NCBI RefSeq assembly: GCF_001298445.1
Contig: NZ_CP012036.1
Span: forward strand, 1,677,263-1,741,262
Origin: Nostoc piscinale CENA21
GTDB taxonomy: Bacteria; Cyanobacteriota; Cyanobacteriia; Cyanobacteriales; Nostocaceae
Reading direction: 5' to 3'
DNA length: 64,000 nt
In this document: in pieces, positions 1 through 10,479 of the stretch
Layout of the letters: each line of letters opens with the position of its first letter
Numbering within the stretch: position 1 is the stretch's first letter
Notes under the pieces: generated by a model
What the model was told of the DNA's origin: nothing
The model's database searches: none
The model's input: the letters and a program-made list of their open reading frames with translations, nothing else
Position numbers and translations under genes: made by a program

Positions 1-485
1 TTTAGAAAAAGATGACAAAATCAATGTAGCCGTTGTAGCAAAAATAGCACCTCAGAGAATTTACCAAAGTCTACGCATTTTACATATATTTCCCTTGTTG
101 ATAATTCTCTATAAAGCTACTGTAAAACCATAATTTTTCTATGCTAATTTCTTCTTAAGTATATTGATATAAACTAAGTTAATATTTTTCTGTCTACAGT
201 GAAAATACTATTATTGTGCTAGGTAAAATATGCTTTTATCAAGCAGTTCGTAAGTTAAATTTAGGATGCAGGTGTGAATTTTTTACTAAATTAACTTATA
301 AGTTGATAAATTTAGAATCAAGATATCTGGCTTTGATTGAACTAGGACTGATGCAGTAAGACGAAAAATTAAGGGTTTGGGTTAGGGTGAAGGGTATAGA
401 GGTGTAAGACCTTGTAATCTACTATATTCTTAGCTATTAGTGATTGTTATCAATAAATCTACTTAAGTAGATTTGGGTTGCAAGT
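1..485. other. intergenic region at left edge, no gene seen
   Basis: AT-rich stretch before the sensor kinase. I see no ORF with coding character on either strand, no tRNA and no convincing terminator. Sensor kinases of this kind often sit downstream of their response regulator gene, but none is present here, so a partner would have to lie elsewhere. Confidence 0.5.
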
Positions 486-1899
486 ATGTTTCAAGCTACT
501 CGTCGTCGGTTGGCTATTTGGTACACTGCGGTAACTGCTGTGTTGTTATTGCTGTTTGCTAGTGGTGTGTACTTATATGTCCGTAGTACGTTGGTTGAGC
601 GAATTGACGATACGTTAAATCATGTGGTGGAAATTGTAGAGCGATCGCTTGTCATTGAGCCAGTAAATCACGAAACTGATACACTCCGCATTAATATAGA
701 AGCCAGCTTTCGCAACAATGCCAATAACGTCGATGATGACCACATTGACTTGGAATGGTTTAGTCCTACAGGGAAATTACTTTGGTCAACTTTCTCAGAA
801 CCTTTAAATATTCCTATTCATGGTAATCATACTGGCGAAACAGTCCGCATCCCCAAACCAGACCAGTGGGGAGACTCGGAACTATCTTTGCGTCAAGTCA
901 CCCAGCGCGTAGAATTTGGCCGACAAGTATTAGGATATCTGCGTGTAAGTCATCCTTGGTTTGAAGTTACTAAACCCAGTCGCCAGCTAATTTTAGATTT
1001 AGCATTGGGAATTTGGTTAATGTTACTGTCTGTGGCTGCAAGTGGCTGGTTTCTGTCGGGGAAAGCAATGGAACCAGTCGGTGATTCTTATCAAAGGCTG
1101 AAGCAATTCACAGCTGATGCTTCCCATGAATTGAGAAGTCCTATTACTTTGATTCAAACTAATGTGCAAGTCGCTTTAAGTGAATTAGAATTAGTGGAAA
1201 CAGAGGTGAGTAGTTCTACTAACTATCGTCAACAGTTAAAGGTAGTGGAACGATTGACGCAACGATTAGGTAAGTTGGTAAATGATTTATTATTTTTAGC
1301 ACGACAAGATAGCGGTATCAGTAAAGATAAATTTTCACCTTGTCCTTTGGATGCTTTACTGATGGAAGTGATTGAAGAACAGCAACTTCTCGCCTGTGAA
1401 AAAGGCATTGCTTTAAATTTAAACTTAGTTGATCCTCTAGTGGCGGAAACGAATCCCGAATTACTAGAAAATTGGTTCACTCTCTTAGGTGATTGGGATC
1501 AACTAGTCAGACTATTGACAAATTTGATTAGTAATGCTTTACGGTATACCCCAGCGGGTGGTAAGGTAAATGTCGAGTTGGCACGCCAAGAAGGAATCAG
1601 TCGTGTATCAAGGATGCGTGCCAGCACGGCTCAGTTACAAATTAAAGTGAGTGATACTGGCGTTGGTATTCCTACAGAAGCATTACCCAGATTGTTTGAC
1701 CGTTTTTATCGGGTAGATCCTGCACGTACTCATAAAAAAAAGTGAAAGCACAGCTACAGACAGTGCTACAGGTTCAGGATTAGGACTAGCGATCGCTCAA
1801 GCTATTGTCGAACATCACCAAGGTCAAATTCAAGTGGAAAGTAGTCTTGGTAAAGGTACAACTTTCACCGTCACTCTACCCGTAACTCTAGAGTCTTAA
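486..1899 (+). pseudogene. sensor histidine kinase, frameshifted near the C-terminus
   Basis: Membrane-bound two-component sensor kinase. The N-terminal part has a transmembrane segment at residues 9-32, a periplasmic region of about 130 residues, a second membrane segment at about 167-192, and a HisKA domain with motif FTADASHELRSP (phospho-acceptor His near residue 214). The HATPase domain follows, with N box (LLTNLISNALRYTP) and D box (DTGVGIP). The frame stops at 1743-1745 just after a run of eight A (1734-1741). The missing G2 box (ATGSGLGLAIAQAIVEHH) and tail are encoded in the next frame and end at 1899. Removing one A restores a normal kinase of about 470 residues. No HAMP domain is obvious, as in RppB/NrsS-like cyanobacterial kinases. 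Signal unknown, no adjacent regulator gene. Confidence 0.85.
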
Positions 1900-2098
1900 A
1901 TTTTTGTTTATTGTTTTGTTTCCTGTGACAGATGAATAGATTTGGCATTACTTACTAACTTAGATAGTAAAGCTTGCATTTTTTTAAATCATAAATGTGA
2001 GAAATCACAGTTTACTGTTTACTCTGATGAGTATTCGATAAACTGCTGATTTGTTTTGCTTAAATGCAGCTAAAAAATAGGTTATTGGAGGAGATAAG

Positions 2099-2580
2099 AT
2101 GCCAACTCCCATTGCAGAAAAAAAACTTTACCTTTTTTAGAAAAGGTAAAACAAAATAGTGGTTTAGCTGACCTTTACGATGCTAGAGATATTACAGAAG
2201 TAGTATTTCGAGTTATGCGTGACTTGATGACTACAGAAGCTGCTGACCGAGTTGAAGGTGAGCTACATAAACCAGCCGAAGAAACTGAAGATAAATCTCT
2301 GCAACTGGAAATTGCCGAACTGTGGCATGATACCAATCCGATTGTAAGCTTTTTAAGTCGGGTACGTCCACCCTGGCAAGGCCCTGGCATCTTTAAAATT
2401 GATAGCGATCGTTTCTTATTCCGCGTCGCCAATGAAGGTACCATGCCACCAAATGTAGACCGCGAACAAGTTGTAAAAGCCGTTTTTTCTGCTACGAAGG
2501 ATGAACTTTCCTCAGAGAGAATTGAGGAAATTGCTAGTTGGCTTCCAGGTAGAGTTCGTCAACTTTGGGAAGAAGCTTAG
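2099..2580 (+). pseudogene. DUF2267 domain protein, frameshifted after eight codons
   Basis: The ATG at 2099 follows a good ribosome binding site (GGAGGAG at about 2087-2093) and starts MPTPIAEK. The frame then closes at a TAG after a run of eight A (2118-2125). The rest (KTLPFLEKVKQNSGL, continuing through VVFRVMRDLMTTEAADRVEGEL) is open in another frame to the stop at 2578-2580. One more A in the run would join them into about 160 residues. The body resembles DUF2267 proteins: a paired-helix repeat with 'VFRVMRDLMTTEAADRV' in the first half and 'VVKAVFSATKDELSSERIEEIASWLPGRVRQLW' split between the halves. Function of the family is unknown. A rescue start at ATG 2215 would lose the first conserved helix. 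Confidence 0.7.
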
Positions 2581-2723
2581 ATTCTCAATCTAGCTAAATA
2601 AAACATCTGAACTATGAATGGTCATTAGTTATTTGTTCTGGATAAACACAAATTTCTAATGACAAATAACAAAATTTTTTGACAGTTATTAATACCCAAT
2701 TTGCTCAGGAGTAAAGGCTAAAT

Positions 2724-3662
2724 ATGAGTTCTCAAAAATTACGGAAATTTACTGGAATATTCAGTGCTGTTTGCGGTGGTTTATTGATTAGTGTACCTGT
2801 AATTTCACAAACAGCATTAGCTCAACAACCAACCTCTGTCAAACCACAACAATCTACTTCTAAGGTGAACCCTTGCCCTAGTATTTTTTATGAAGAACCA
2901 CACAATAACCGAGTTGTAGTACCGCAAGGATGTCCACCGAATGCACTCACTCAACGATTAGCTAATCAAGGGCTTTTGCCTGCAAATGGCACCCCAACTA
3001 CTTCTTCTACATATCAAACAGGATTAGGTGTAGGTGGGGAAACACCGCAAGCTGGTGGAACACTTAATCCTTGTCCGCGGATTTACTATGAGGAACCTTT
3101 CAACAGCCGAAATGTTGTACCTCAAGGTTGTCCACCTAACGCTTTCTCTCAAGGACAAGGAAACATTTCTAGTCAAGGTGTACCAGTAACTCCACAGACT
3201 TCTATAAGTGGAACAACTACGCCTCAAACTACATTGCCATCTCCAGGAGAAACATCAAATCAAGGCGTACCAGTTAATCCCCAGGTGTCTACCAGCGAAA
3301 CTACCACCACTCAAACCCCTCCACCATCTCAACAACAAACACCTAGTGCAACGATCGCGTTGGCTAATGGTAAAGTTGATGTGAAATTAATTAACGATAC
3401 TGGTGCTAAAGTGACTTACCAAGTTATTGGCGACACAGAAGCGCGATCTCTTGAAGGTAAGTCAAATGTAATGTTACAAGGTATCAGCGCCCCAGTTACA
3501 GTCACATTCCAACGTGAAGATGGTGGACTACTGTCAGTCACACCCCAAGCTTCTACTGAACAACCAGGAATGTTAGAAGTAACTTTAAATGAAGCTACTG
3601 ACTTAAGCCAAGACACTAAGGCTATGCGAATTCAACAAAACGGTTCAGTATTCTTGAATTAG
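2724..3662 (+). CDS. secreted protein with duplicated NPCP..YEEP..VPQGCPP motif
   Basis: I do not recognise a named family. Residues 1-34 form a signal peptide (basic start, hydrophobic core, cleavage near ALA-QQ), so the product is exported. A motif of about 25 residues occurs twice, at about 49-73 and 115-139. Each copy has NPCP, an aromatic pair, EEP, N-R, VVPQGCPPNA and exactly two cysteines, which suggests one disulfide per copy or an intermolecular link. A Pro/Thr/Gln-rich linker (about 145-205) follows. A C-terminal domain of about 100 residues (from about 210) is rich in short beta-type stretches (VDVKLINDTGAKVTYQVIG). The layout suggests a cell-surface or periplasmic protein; the role is unknown. 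An RBS-like AGGAG lies 14 nt upstream of the start. Confidence 0.75.
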   Translation: MSSQKLRKFTGIFSAVCGGLLISVPVISQTALAQQPTSVKPQQSTSKVNPCPSIFYEEPHNNRVVVPQGCPPNALTQRLANQGLLPANGTPTTSSTYQTGLGVGGETPQAGGTLNPCPRIYYEEPFNSRNVVPQGCPPNAFSQGQGNISSQGVPVTPQTSISGTTTPQTTLPSPGETSNQGVPVNPQVSTSETTTTQTPPPSQQQTPSATIALANGKVDVKLINDTGAKVTYQVIGDTEARSLEGKSNVMLQGISAPVTVTFQREDGGLLSVTPQASTEQPGMLEVTLNEATDLSQDTKAMRIQQNGSVFLN

Positions 3663-3761
3663 TTTTAGCTGGGAGTAGGGAGTGGTGAGTAAGGAATAGG
3701 GTGAGATAATTACTTGCGGGTATTGTAATTAAGAAAAGTTCTCGGTCTAGTATTTCCCACT

Positions 3762-3830
3762 CATGTACGGGCGGGTTAATGAGGTATCGGGTCTACTCAC
3801 ATATTTATTCACTAAACCTGCCCCTACCTC
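3762..3830. repeat. degenerate inverted repeat
   Basis: GGGCGGGTT near 3767 is followed by AACCTGCCCCTAC near 3815, a degenerate inverted pair of a type common between cyanobacterial genes. It lies between the ends of two convergent genes and may help termination. Confidence 0.35.
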
Positions 3831-3837
3831 CCTCACT

Positions 3838-5896
3838 TTACAAATTAGTACCTTCGGTAGTTGATGACGGTAACAAAGGCTCAGGTTGTGGTAGTGGTTG
3901 AGGATTCAACAATTGCTGCCAATTTTTAATTTGTTCTTGTGCTGTACTGTAAGCACTCGTACCTCTAGGAACCAACTGAGCAGTTTCAATGGCTTTGCTG
4001 AGATTAGAACTACTCTGAGAGCGAGCTAAGTCTAGTAACTGTTGACTCCATTGATCAATACCTACATTTGCATCTAAGCGCAGGATATTACTGCTGGGGA
4101 CTTTATTCGCTAACCGAATTGCTTCAACTAAGGCATCTGGTGTACCCACAGCAGCAACTTCTCTCGCTCGCTTCCAGTTATCTTTGGCGCGAATTTGGCT
4201 TCGCCAATCATCAATAGCCGCTTGGGCTTCACCAGAAAGCGCCCTTCCCGAAGATGCAATTGTCTGTGCGGCGTTAATTGCAGCGTTTAAATCTCCAGTT
4301 TGAGCTAAATCTCGTGCTTGGTCTAAGTATGGTTGGTCTTGGATGCGCTGTATTTTCGCAGTCCAACTGTTAATTCTTCTGCGTGCTTCTGGATATAATG
4401 CCCGACCTTTACGGATTTGGCTGGCTTCTGAGATCGCAGCTTGTAAAGAGTTGATATCCTCTAATAAGGCTATTTGTTCGGCACGTTCTAAGTAAGGACG
4501 GTCTTCAATGGTTTCCACTTGAGATTGCCAACGCCCGACTTCTTGCCTAGCTTCGGAAGCCCGCGGATTATTAGCAGGAATTTGTTGCGCTTCAATAATT
4601 GCTGCGGCTAAGTCATTAATTGTACCTTGGCTGGCTAATGTGCGTGCTTTTTCCAGGCGGGCGACATCTTCAATTTCCAATTGCCAACGCGCAATCAATT
4701 GTTGGGCTTTATTATAGTTGGCGCGGGAAGGATCAATTTCTTGTGCTTGGGCGATCGCTGTTTCTAAACTAGCAACTGTACCTAGCCAAGCACTTCGTTG
4801 GGCATCTGCTAAAGCAATAAAGTCTTCGACATCTGCTTGTAATTTAGTAATATCAGGAATTTGTCGCGCAATTTCTAAAGCTGCATCAGCATCTTTGGCA
4901 TCCATCTTAGCTTGCGCCAATTCCAGCATTTTGCGTCCATATAAAGGAATCGACTCTTGGGCTTTATCATAAAAATAACTGTCTTTGCCAATCGATTCCG
5001 CAATTTTGATTGCTTCTAATAAGTTATCTACTACTTTTGTTTTGGCCAAACTATCAGCTTTATCTAACTTATCGCCATCTTCCCGCACCGACACAATCAA
5101 GCGGTTGATTTGGTCGTATTTAGTACTTGACCAATATTTATTATCTACACGCAGTAATTTTGCTGCCAACAATGAGGCTGATTGCCAGCGTCTTTGCTGT
5201 AATTCTGTTTCTACTGCTTGATAAATTTCGTCAGCTTTAGCCCAAATCGATTCCCACTTAGCAATTTTTTTCGTCTACTAACTTATATACAGGCAAGTCT
5301 TGGGGAATTTTCTGAGCTGTCGTAATTGCTTCTTGTAAATCTCCGGCTTGAAAACTTTGATCTGCTAACTGTAAAATATCCCGCGACCACTCTTCAATAA
5401 ACCGATCAATTTCTCCCCGCAGTGGGTGATTTTCTGGTAACTGTTTAACTAAAGCGATCGCTTGTAATAAATCATTTACTGTCTGTTTAGAAGCCGCTAA
5501 CTGAGCGCAGTGCAACCTTACCGAAGCACTAGCCAACGGCCAAAAAATCGACGGACAGTTAGGAGCCGCAGGCAACTTTAACAGCATTGCCGTTGCGATA
5601 AATCCAATGCTGCCAGGAATCAATGCTAACAATGTTGCCCATAACACCCAGCTTTTCATCCAGCGTGGCAAAGGTCTGGAACGTTTTCTAGGTGGACTGG
5701 CTTCGGCGACGTGATGATCTATAATCGGTAATCCTTCTGAATTATTTTCTGTTTGTTGTTTCACTGACTTAGAGGTAGAACCATTAGCTGGGATGCCAAA
5801 TGCTTGCGTTTCACCGAAGTGTGGTGTTCGGTTAGTCTGATTTGGCTCTCTAGCTCTGGCTGGAGACCAATCTTCTGGAATATCCCGCTGTGTCAT
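3838..5896 (-). pseudogene. membrane-anchored helical-repeat protein, frameshifted
   Basis: The gene is read in two pieces: 5896 to 5258 (stop after VDEKNC) and a second frame ending at 3838. Deleting one T from the seven-T run at 5265-5271 joins them (VDEKIAKWESIWAKADEIYQ) into about 685 residues. The N-terminal 85 residues are polar and basic and probably cytoplasmic. One transmembrane segment lies at about 87-110. The rest is a series of degenerate repeats of roughly 50-60 residues, each with an A-x-x-L-A-x-x-G-shaped helix pair and a W-x-x-x-I/V signature (for example AINAAQTIASSGRALSGEA followed by DDWRSQIRAK). The architecture is TPR-like. A Pro-rich tail closes the protein. I know of no assigned function; it may be a scaffold in the periplasm or cell envelope. 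Confidence 0.7.
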
Positions 5897-5951
5897 CTCT
5901 CACACCAAAAATTTATTAAATAGTGATTGGCTCTAGGTCAAACAATTTTGG

Positions 5952-6066
5952 ATTTTGGATTTTAGATTTACCTTACCCACAAGAGGGATATAGTTTAACA
6001 ATTTTATATATGTTCTGCCCTAACGTGGCGGGGCTTGAACCAAAAAAGCAATCTAAAATCCAAAAT
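5952..6066. repeat. short inverted-repeat element (17-bp arms)
   Basis: ATTTTGGATTTTAGATT at 5952-5968 is exactly complementary to AATCTAAAATCCAAAAT at 6050-6066. The unit sits in the 312-nt gap between the start of the repeat-protein gene and the end of hslO. I see no gene in this gap. The structure fits a small non-coding mobile repeat. Confidence 0.5.
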
Positions 6067-6208
6067 TCCAAACCCCAAATTGGCAGGGTCAACAATTTAG
6101 TTGTTGCCATAGTAACTTTCTCATTGTGAAAAAGCTACTGTTTTTCCGAACTTTCTCCTGGTATACCTTTAACCTTTGATAAAATCAGTGTTATTTTATA
6201 CTTAATTT

Positions 6209-7108
6209 TTAAACAGAAGATTCTGCTTGTAAATCAACAATTAACTGCGCTAAGTGATCACTACTTGCTTGATAAACTCTGCCGCAAAAATCACAAGTAG
6301 CTTCAGCACCATTATCTTTCACAATCATGTCTTGTAATTCAGCTTCTCCTAAAATCTTAAGTGCGCTCAATACCCGATCAAAAGAGCAACTGCAATGAAA
6401 ACGCAACATCTGAGTTTCGGGAAATATTGACAAACCCATATCTCCCAACAAATCAGTAAAAATTTCTGGTAGGGTTTTACCTGCTTGTAACAATGGGGTA
6501 AATCCTGATAAGGCAGCCACCCGTGATTCTAAAGTTTCTACTAATGCTTCATCTCTAGCTGCTTTTGGTAAAATTTGGACTAACAATCCTCCCGCCGCAG
6601 TTACTCCAGTCGCACCCACAAACACACCTAATACTAAAGCTGAAGGTGTTTGTTCTGAGTTTACTAGGTAATGCGCTACATCATCCCCAATTTCTCCAGA
6701 TACTAGTTCTACCGTACTAGAGTAAGGATAACCATAACCAATATCGCGAACTACATAGAGGTAGCCACTACCGACTGCACCGCCAACATCAAGTTTACCT
6801 TTAGCATTAGGTGGCAGTTCCACAGATGGGTTGCTGACATAACCCCGTACTGTTCCATCCAAGCCCGCATCTACCAATATACCACCCAAAGGGCCATCGC
6901 CTTTCACCCGGATATTAATCCTAGAACCAGCACGCTTCATGCTAGAAGCCATTAATAAACCTGCTGCCATAGTCCGTCCTAGTGCGGCTGTTGCCACATA
7001 AGAAAGTTGATGGCGCTGCCGGGCCTCTTCTGTCAAGCGCGTAGTGATGACACCCACTGCACGAATCCCACCTTCGGCTGCTGTTGCGCGAATTAACTGA
7101 TCCGCCAT
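6209..7108 (-). CDS. hslO: Hsp33 redox-regulated holdase chaperone
   Basis: Hsp33 is a cytosolic chaperone switched on by oxidation: under oxidative stress its zinc-binding cysteines form disulfides and the protein unfolds partly to bind aggregating clients. The 299-residue length is normal. The four zinc cysteines are intact in the C-terminal part: CSC at about 239-241 and CDFC at about 272-275. The N-terminal domain has the expected GPLGGILVDAG and VRGYVSNPSVELP segments. The ATG at 7108 gives the usual MADQLIRATAAEGGIRAVG start. The gene stands alone, convergent with nothing obvious. Confidence 0.95.
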   Translation of the reverse strand: MADQLIRATAAEGGIRAVGVITTRLTEEARQRHQLSYVATAALGRTMAAGLLMASSMKRAGSRINIRVKGDGPLGGILVDAGLDGTVRGYVSNPSVELPPNAKGKLDVGGAVGSGYLYVVRDIGYGYPYSSTVELVSGEIGDDVAHYLVNSEQTPSALVLGVFVGATGVTAAGGLLVQILPKAARDEALVETLESRVAALSGFTPLLQAGKTLPEIFTDLLGDMGLSIFPETQMLRFHCSCSFDRVLSALKILGEAELQDMIVKDNGAEATCDFCGRVYQASSDHLAQLIVDLQAESSV

Positions 7109-7322
7109 GAAAAAACCTTACATTTCTTAACAACTTCACTTTTTCTATTCTAAGTTCTCAGTTACCATCCAGGTGGGTGGATGCTCAGTGGCGATCGCAT
7201 TTGCAATACTAGAAATACAATTCATTCCAGAATCTAGAAGTCAGGATTCAGAACTCAGAATTTTATGGCTTCTTACTTTTGAATACTTTTTTGTCGTCCT
7301 CACCTTTAACAATTCTCAAAAA

Positions 7323-7712
7323 ATGCTAGGTAATTTTCAACAAAGCCAACTACGGATAGAAATCGCAGCCTCAGCCAGCGCCATTGGTGATAGCTTGCTA
7401 CGTCCAGCACAATTAGAAAAATGGCTCTTAGGGCAACGTTTTAACCCCGGAATGCCCGAAGAAATTTATCAAGGATTCCAGTTTACAAGCTGGACTGGCC
7501 CTGTCTCCATTCATCATAAAGTGGATGTAGTTCAGTCCAATTGCCTGCGTTTGCTACTCAGTGGCGGTATTGATGGTTTTCACGAATGGTACTGGGGCGA
7601 AGGTTGGGTACAATCCCGCTTAGAAGGCATTTCGATGTTACCCATAAATTTAGGTCAAACCTTGAGTTTGTTAAGTTTGCGTCAGTTTTTAGCTCAGGAA
7701 AGGAAACAATAA
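7323..7712 (+). CDS. SRPBCC-like small cyanobacterial protein
   Basis: The ORF is open from 7173, but the coding character starts at the internal ATG 7323 (MLGNFQQSQLRIEIAASA); the upstream part is low-quality sequence that reads like intergenic DNA. The 129-residue product has the look of a START/polyketide-cyclase (SRPBCC) fold: an initial IEIAASASAIGDSLLRPAQLEKWL helix-strand pattern, alternating strands (YQGFQFTSWTGPVSIHHKV) and a final helix (LGQTLSLLSLRQFL). It probably binds a hydrophobic ligand. The function is unknown and the family call is a fold-level impression. Confidence 0.6.
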   Translation: MLGNFQQSQLRIEIAASASAIGDSLLRPAQLEKWLLGQRFNPGMPEEIYQGFQFTSWTGPVSIHHKVDVVQSNCLRLLLSGGIDGFHEWYWGEGWVQSRLEGISMLPINLGQTLSLLSLRQFLAQERKQ

Positions 7713-7718
7713 ATGATA

Positions 7719-8381
7719 TCAAAGTTTATTTGGGTCAATTCCTTGCTGCTGTAATTTAGTTAATAAATTTTGCAATTGTTCTTCTGCGGTTTGGTATCGG
7801 TCGCCATTTTCGTCATACCAAAATAACCATTCTCGTGTTCTTCCTTGATAAATACCCTGTTCCCTTCCAATACCTAAACCAATTTCTGGCAACCAAACTT
7901 TATCACCTAGTTGCAAAATGTATTTACCTTCCACTAACCGATAAACTTCCAAACGTTGTCGCTTACGACGCAACCGTGTTGGTGCATAAATCACATAATA
8001 TAAAATACCTAATTCGGCATAATCAATTTTTTTCTGTTCATATTCGCCGTTATAAGTTTGGGAAACAACTTCTAAAGCTAAAATTGGTGCAATACCTTCT
8101 TCTTCCCAAAAAACATAGCTGGAACGTCCATTTTCACCAACAAAACGTTCTACACCCAAACTTAAAAATCCATCAGGAACTATGGCAGGTTTAGTAGGTG
8201 CATAATAAATTGCCATATTAATCCCAAAAAACCAATCATCACGGCTTTGCCAGATATTAGCTAAGATAGCTAATAGTAAATTAGGAATTAAAATTTGTAG
8301 TTCGTTATCCACAGGGGTATCATCAGAATCTGGCAATTCTGCCGATGAAGGTAAACATTCTAATGGATCATAGTTATACAT
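7719..8381 (-). CDS. Uma2 family endonuclease-like protein (DUF820)
   Basis: Uma2 proteins have a PD-(D/E)XK nuclease-like fold and occur in many copies in cyanobacteria; their substrate is unknown. The expected core is present: IVPDGFLSLG with the PD pair, then PILALEVVS with the acidic residue, followed by KKIDYAELGILYYVIYAP. The C-terminal tail (ENGDRYQTAEEQLQNLLTKLQQQGIDP) is a typical helical ending. The ORF is open to 8498, but the family-like sequence begins at MYNYDPLECLP, so I prefer the ATG at 8379-8381. The stop lies six bases from that of the convergent upstream gene. Confidence 0.85.
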   Translation of the reverse strand: MYNYDPLECLPSSAELPDSDDTPVDNELQILIPNLLLAILANIWQSRDDWFFGINMAIYYAPTKPAIVPDGFLSLGVERFVGENGRSSYVFWEEEGIAPILALEVVSQTYNGEYEQKKIDYAELGILYYVIYAPTRLRRKRQRLEVYRLVEGKYILQLGDKVWLPEIGLGIGREQGIYQGRTREWLFWYDENGDRYQTAEEQLQNLLTKLQQQGIDPNKL

Positions 8382-8545
8382 AATACCTTTGCAGTTGACA
8401 GTTCTAGCGTTTTCTATTCCTTTTCTTTGAGAAAGATTAGCGAAGAATTTTATGTTCACGCAAAGCTGCAAAGACGCAAAGAGAAAAAATATCAGCAAAA
8501 GAGAGTTTTGGGGTAGTTGTAGTCATATTGCTGTTACTACCATTG

Positions 8546-9028
8546 TTAATTTTTACTAGGCTTTACCACTAATACAGAACAATTAGCTTCTTCTACTACT
8601 TGACTACTAACAGAACCCTGGACAATGCGCTTCATTCCTGTTAATCCGCGACTTCCAATAATAATTAAATCAGCTTTATAAATATTAGCTAGGCGAATAA
8701 TTTCATCGGCAGGTTCGCCAGTGACTAGTTCTACGGCGCTGTGAATTGATATTTTTTCTTTGTAAGATTGCAGTTGTTTTTCTATTTGGAAATAAGACAA
8801 TGCTGGAGATTCTGGATGAGGACGATCTGCGGGTAGTTCCATCTCTGAATCTGGAGTCGGAAATACATGACAAAGAACGACTTTAGTTTCGGGTGATAAT
8901 ACCAAATCATCCAAAACTTGAATTACACGTTCTGCAATATCCGAACCATCCAGAGCTACTAATATATTATTCAGCACTGCCCTTGTCTCCTCAAAAGTAG
9001 ACCCCTGAAACTCTAGTTCTGACACCAA
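8546..9028 (-). CDS. universal stress protein UspA family
   Basis: Single-domain Usp of 160 residues, cytosolic, probably ATP-binding. The C-terminal nucleotide motif G-x2-G-x9-G-S is intact (GSRGLTGMKRIVQGSVS), and the N-terminal ILVALDGSDIAERV strand with its Asp is canonical. Proteins of this type respond to starvation or other stress; the specific trigger cannot be read from the sequence. The gene is monocistronic. Confidence 0.92.
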   Translation of the reverse strand: MVSELEFQGSTFEETRAVLNNILVALDGSDIAERVIQVLDDLVLSPETKVVLCHVFPTPDSEMELPADRPHPESPALSYFQIEKQLQSYKEKISIHSAVELVTGEPADEIIRLANIYKADLIIIGSRGLTGMKRIVQGSVSSQVVEEANCSVLVVKPSKN

Positions 9029-9177
9029 TAATATTACTGATGGAAGCTCAGGTTTATCTTAATTTTATGTATGCTTGTCGATCGCCAATCGCTTTGCAGC
9101 AATACAGTTTAATTTTCTAGTGTGCAGCCCCAGGTTAGCTTTTACTAAAAGTAGCGGAAAAAATTAAGCATTGCCTA

Positions 9178-10479
9178 TTACTCATCTTTTTGAATCCGCC
9201 GCCGGACTGAATCAGCGTGGGAAGGTAGGCCTTCTGCTGTTGCTAGTGCATCAATTGCGCCAGCCATTTTTTGCAGGGCTGTTGGGGAGTATTGAATAAT
9301 ACTAGAGTGTTTGAGAAAGGTTTCTACACTTAAAGCTGAAGCATAACGGGCTGCGCCAGACGTAGGTAAGGTATGGTTTGGCCCTGCTAAATAGTCACCA
9401 ACAGCTTCTGGTGTGGAGTAACCTAAAAATATTGCCCCAGCATGGCGGATTTGTGGCAAAATTGCCCAAGGATCTTTGACTTCCAACTCCAAATGTTCCG
9501 GTGCAAATTCATTCGAGAGTTCTGTTGCGGCTGCTAAAGATTCTACCAGCACAATTAAGCCGTAGTGAGCGATCGCTTTTTCTGTATCGATTCGCCTAGG
9601 GTGATCAACTAATTGTCTTTCGACGGCGACTTGGACATTTTTCGCTAAAGCCGGATCTGTAGTTAATAAAATTGCTGCTGCCATTGGATCATGTTCGGCT
9701 TGGGCTAACATATCAGCAGCCACATGCACCGGATTGGCAAATTCATCGGCAATAATTAACACTTCGCTCGGCCCTGCCAGCATATCAATGCCCACAGTAC
9801 CATAGACGAGTTTTTTGGCTAAGGTGACGTAAATATTGCCTGGCCCGGTAATGACATTAACCTTCGGAATTGTTTCTGTCCCATAAGCTAAAGCGGCGAT
9901 CGCTTGCGCCCCACCAACTCGATAAATTTCTTGCACTCCTGTTTCTTGAGCCGCCACTAGCACGGCTGGGCTAATTACTTTCCCCGCTCCTGGCGGTGTC
10001 ACCATCACAATTCGGGGTACACCAGCCACTTTTGCTGGAATCGCATTCATTAACACCGTACTGGGATAAGCCGCACGACCACCAGGAACATATATCCCGG
10101 CTCGGTCTACTGGAGTGTAGCGTTTGCCCAAGACTACATCATCTTCCCCAAAGTTTACCCAGCTTTTGGGGACACGTTGACGGTGAAATGCTTCAATTTG
10201 CCGAGCCGCTAACTGAATCGCTTGGAGCAATTCTTTAGAGACTTGCTGATACGCAGTATCTAATTCCGAACCCGTAACACGCAGTTCTTCCAGCTTCAAG
10301 GTTTGGTTGTCAAATTCAGCCGTGTAGTGCAGCACAGCTTTGTCGCCTTGGCGCTTCACTGTTTGCAACACTTCCCGCACCGTTGCTTCTTTATGAACCA
10401 CTTGTTCGTCATGGGTGCGATCGCAGATACGTTGTAGTTCTGCTTTAACATCTGCCTGCTGAGTAATGATTCGCAGCAT
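9178..10479 (-). CDS. hisD: histidinol dehydrogenase
   Basis: Catalyses the last two steps of histidine synthesis, oxidising L-histidinol to L-histidine with two NAD+. The length (433 residues) is normal. Zinc and catalytic motifs are visible: MLAQAEHDP (Gln and His ligands), EFAPEHLEL and AGPNHTLPT. The Rossmann segments (YVPGGRAAYPS, VNVITGPGN) are intact. In many bacteria hisD is in a his operon; here it is alone, as is usual in cyanobacteria. The ATG at 10479 gives MLRIITQQ. Confidence 0.96.
   Translation of the reverse strand: MLRIITQQADVKAELQRICDRTHDEQVVHKEATVREVLQTVKRQGDKAVLHYTAEFDNQTLKLEELRVTGSELDTAYQQVSKELLQAIQLAARQIEAFHRQRVPKSWVNFGEDDVVLGKRYTPVDRAGIYVPGGRAAYPSTVLMNAIPAKVAGVPRIVMVTPPGAGKVISPAVLVAAQETGVQEIYRVGGAQAIAALAYGTETIPKVNVITGPGNIYVTLAKKLVYGTVGIDMLAGPSEVLIIADEFANPVHVAADMLAQAEHDPMAAAILLTTDPALAKNVQVAVERQLVDHPRRIDTEKAIAHYGLIVLVESLAAATELSNEFAPEHLELEVKDPWAILPQIRHAGAIFLGYSTPEAVGDYLAGPNHTLPTSGAARYASALSVETFLKHSSIIQYSPTALQKMAGAIDALATAEGLPSHADSVRRRIQKDE

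Noticed and set aside
5923..6129. 68-codon plus-strand ORF
   Set aside because: Formed by the inverted repeat at 5952-6066.
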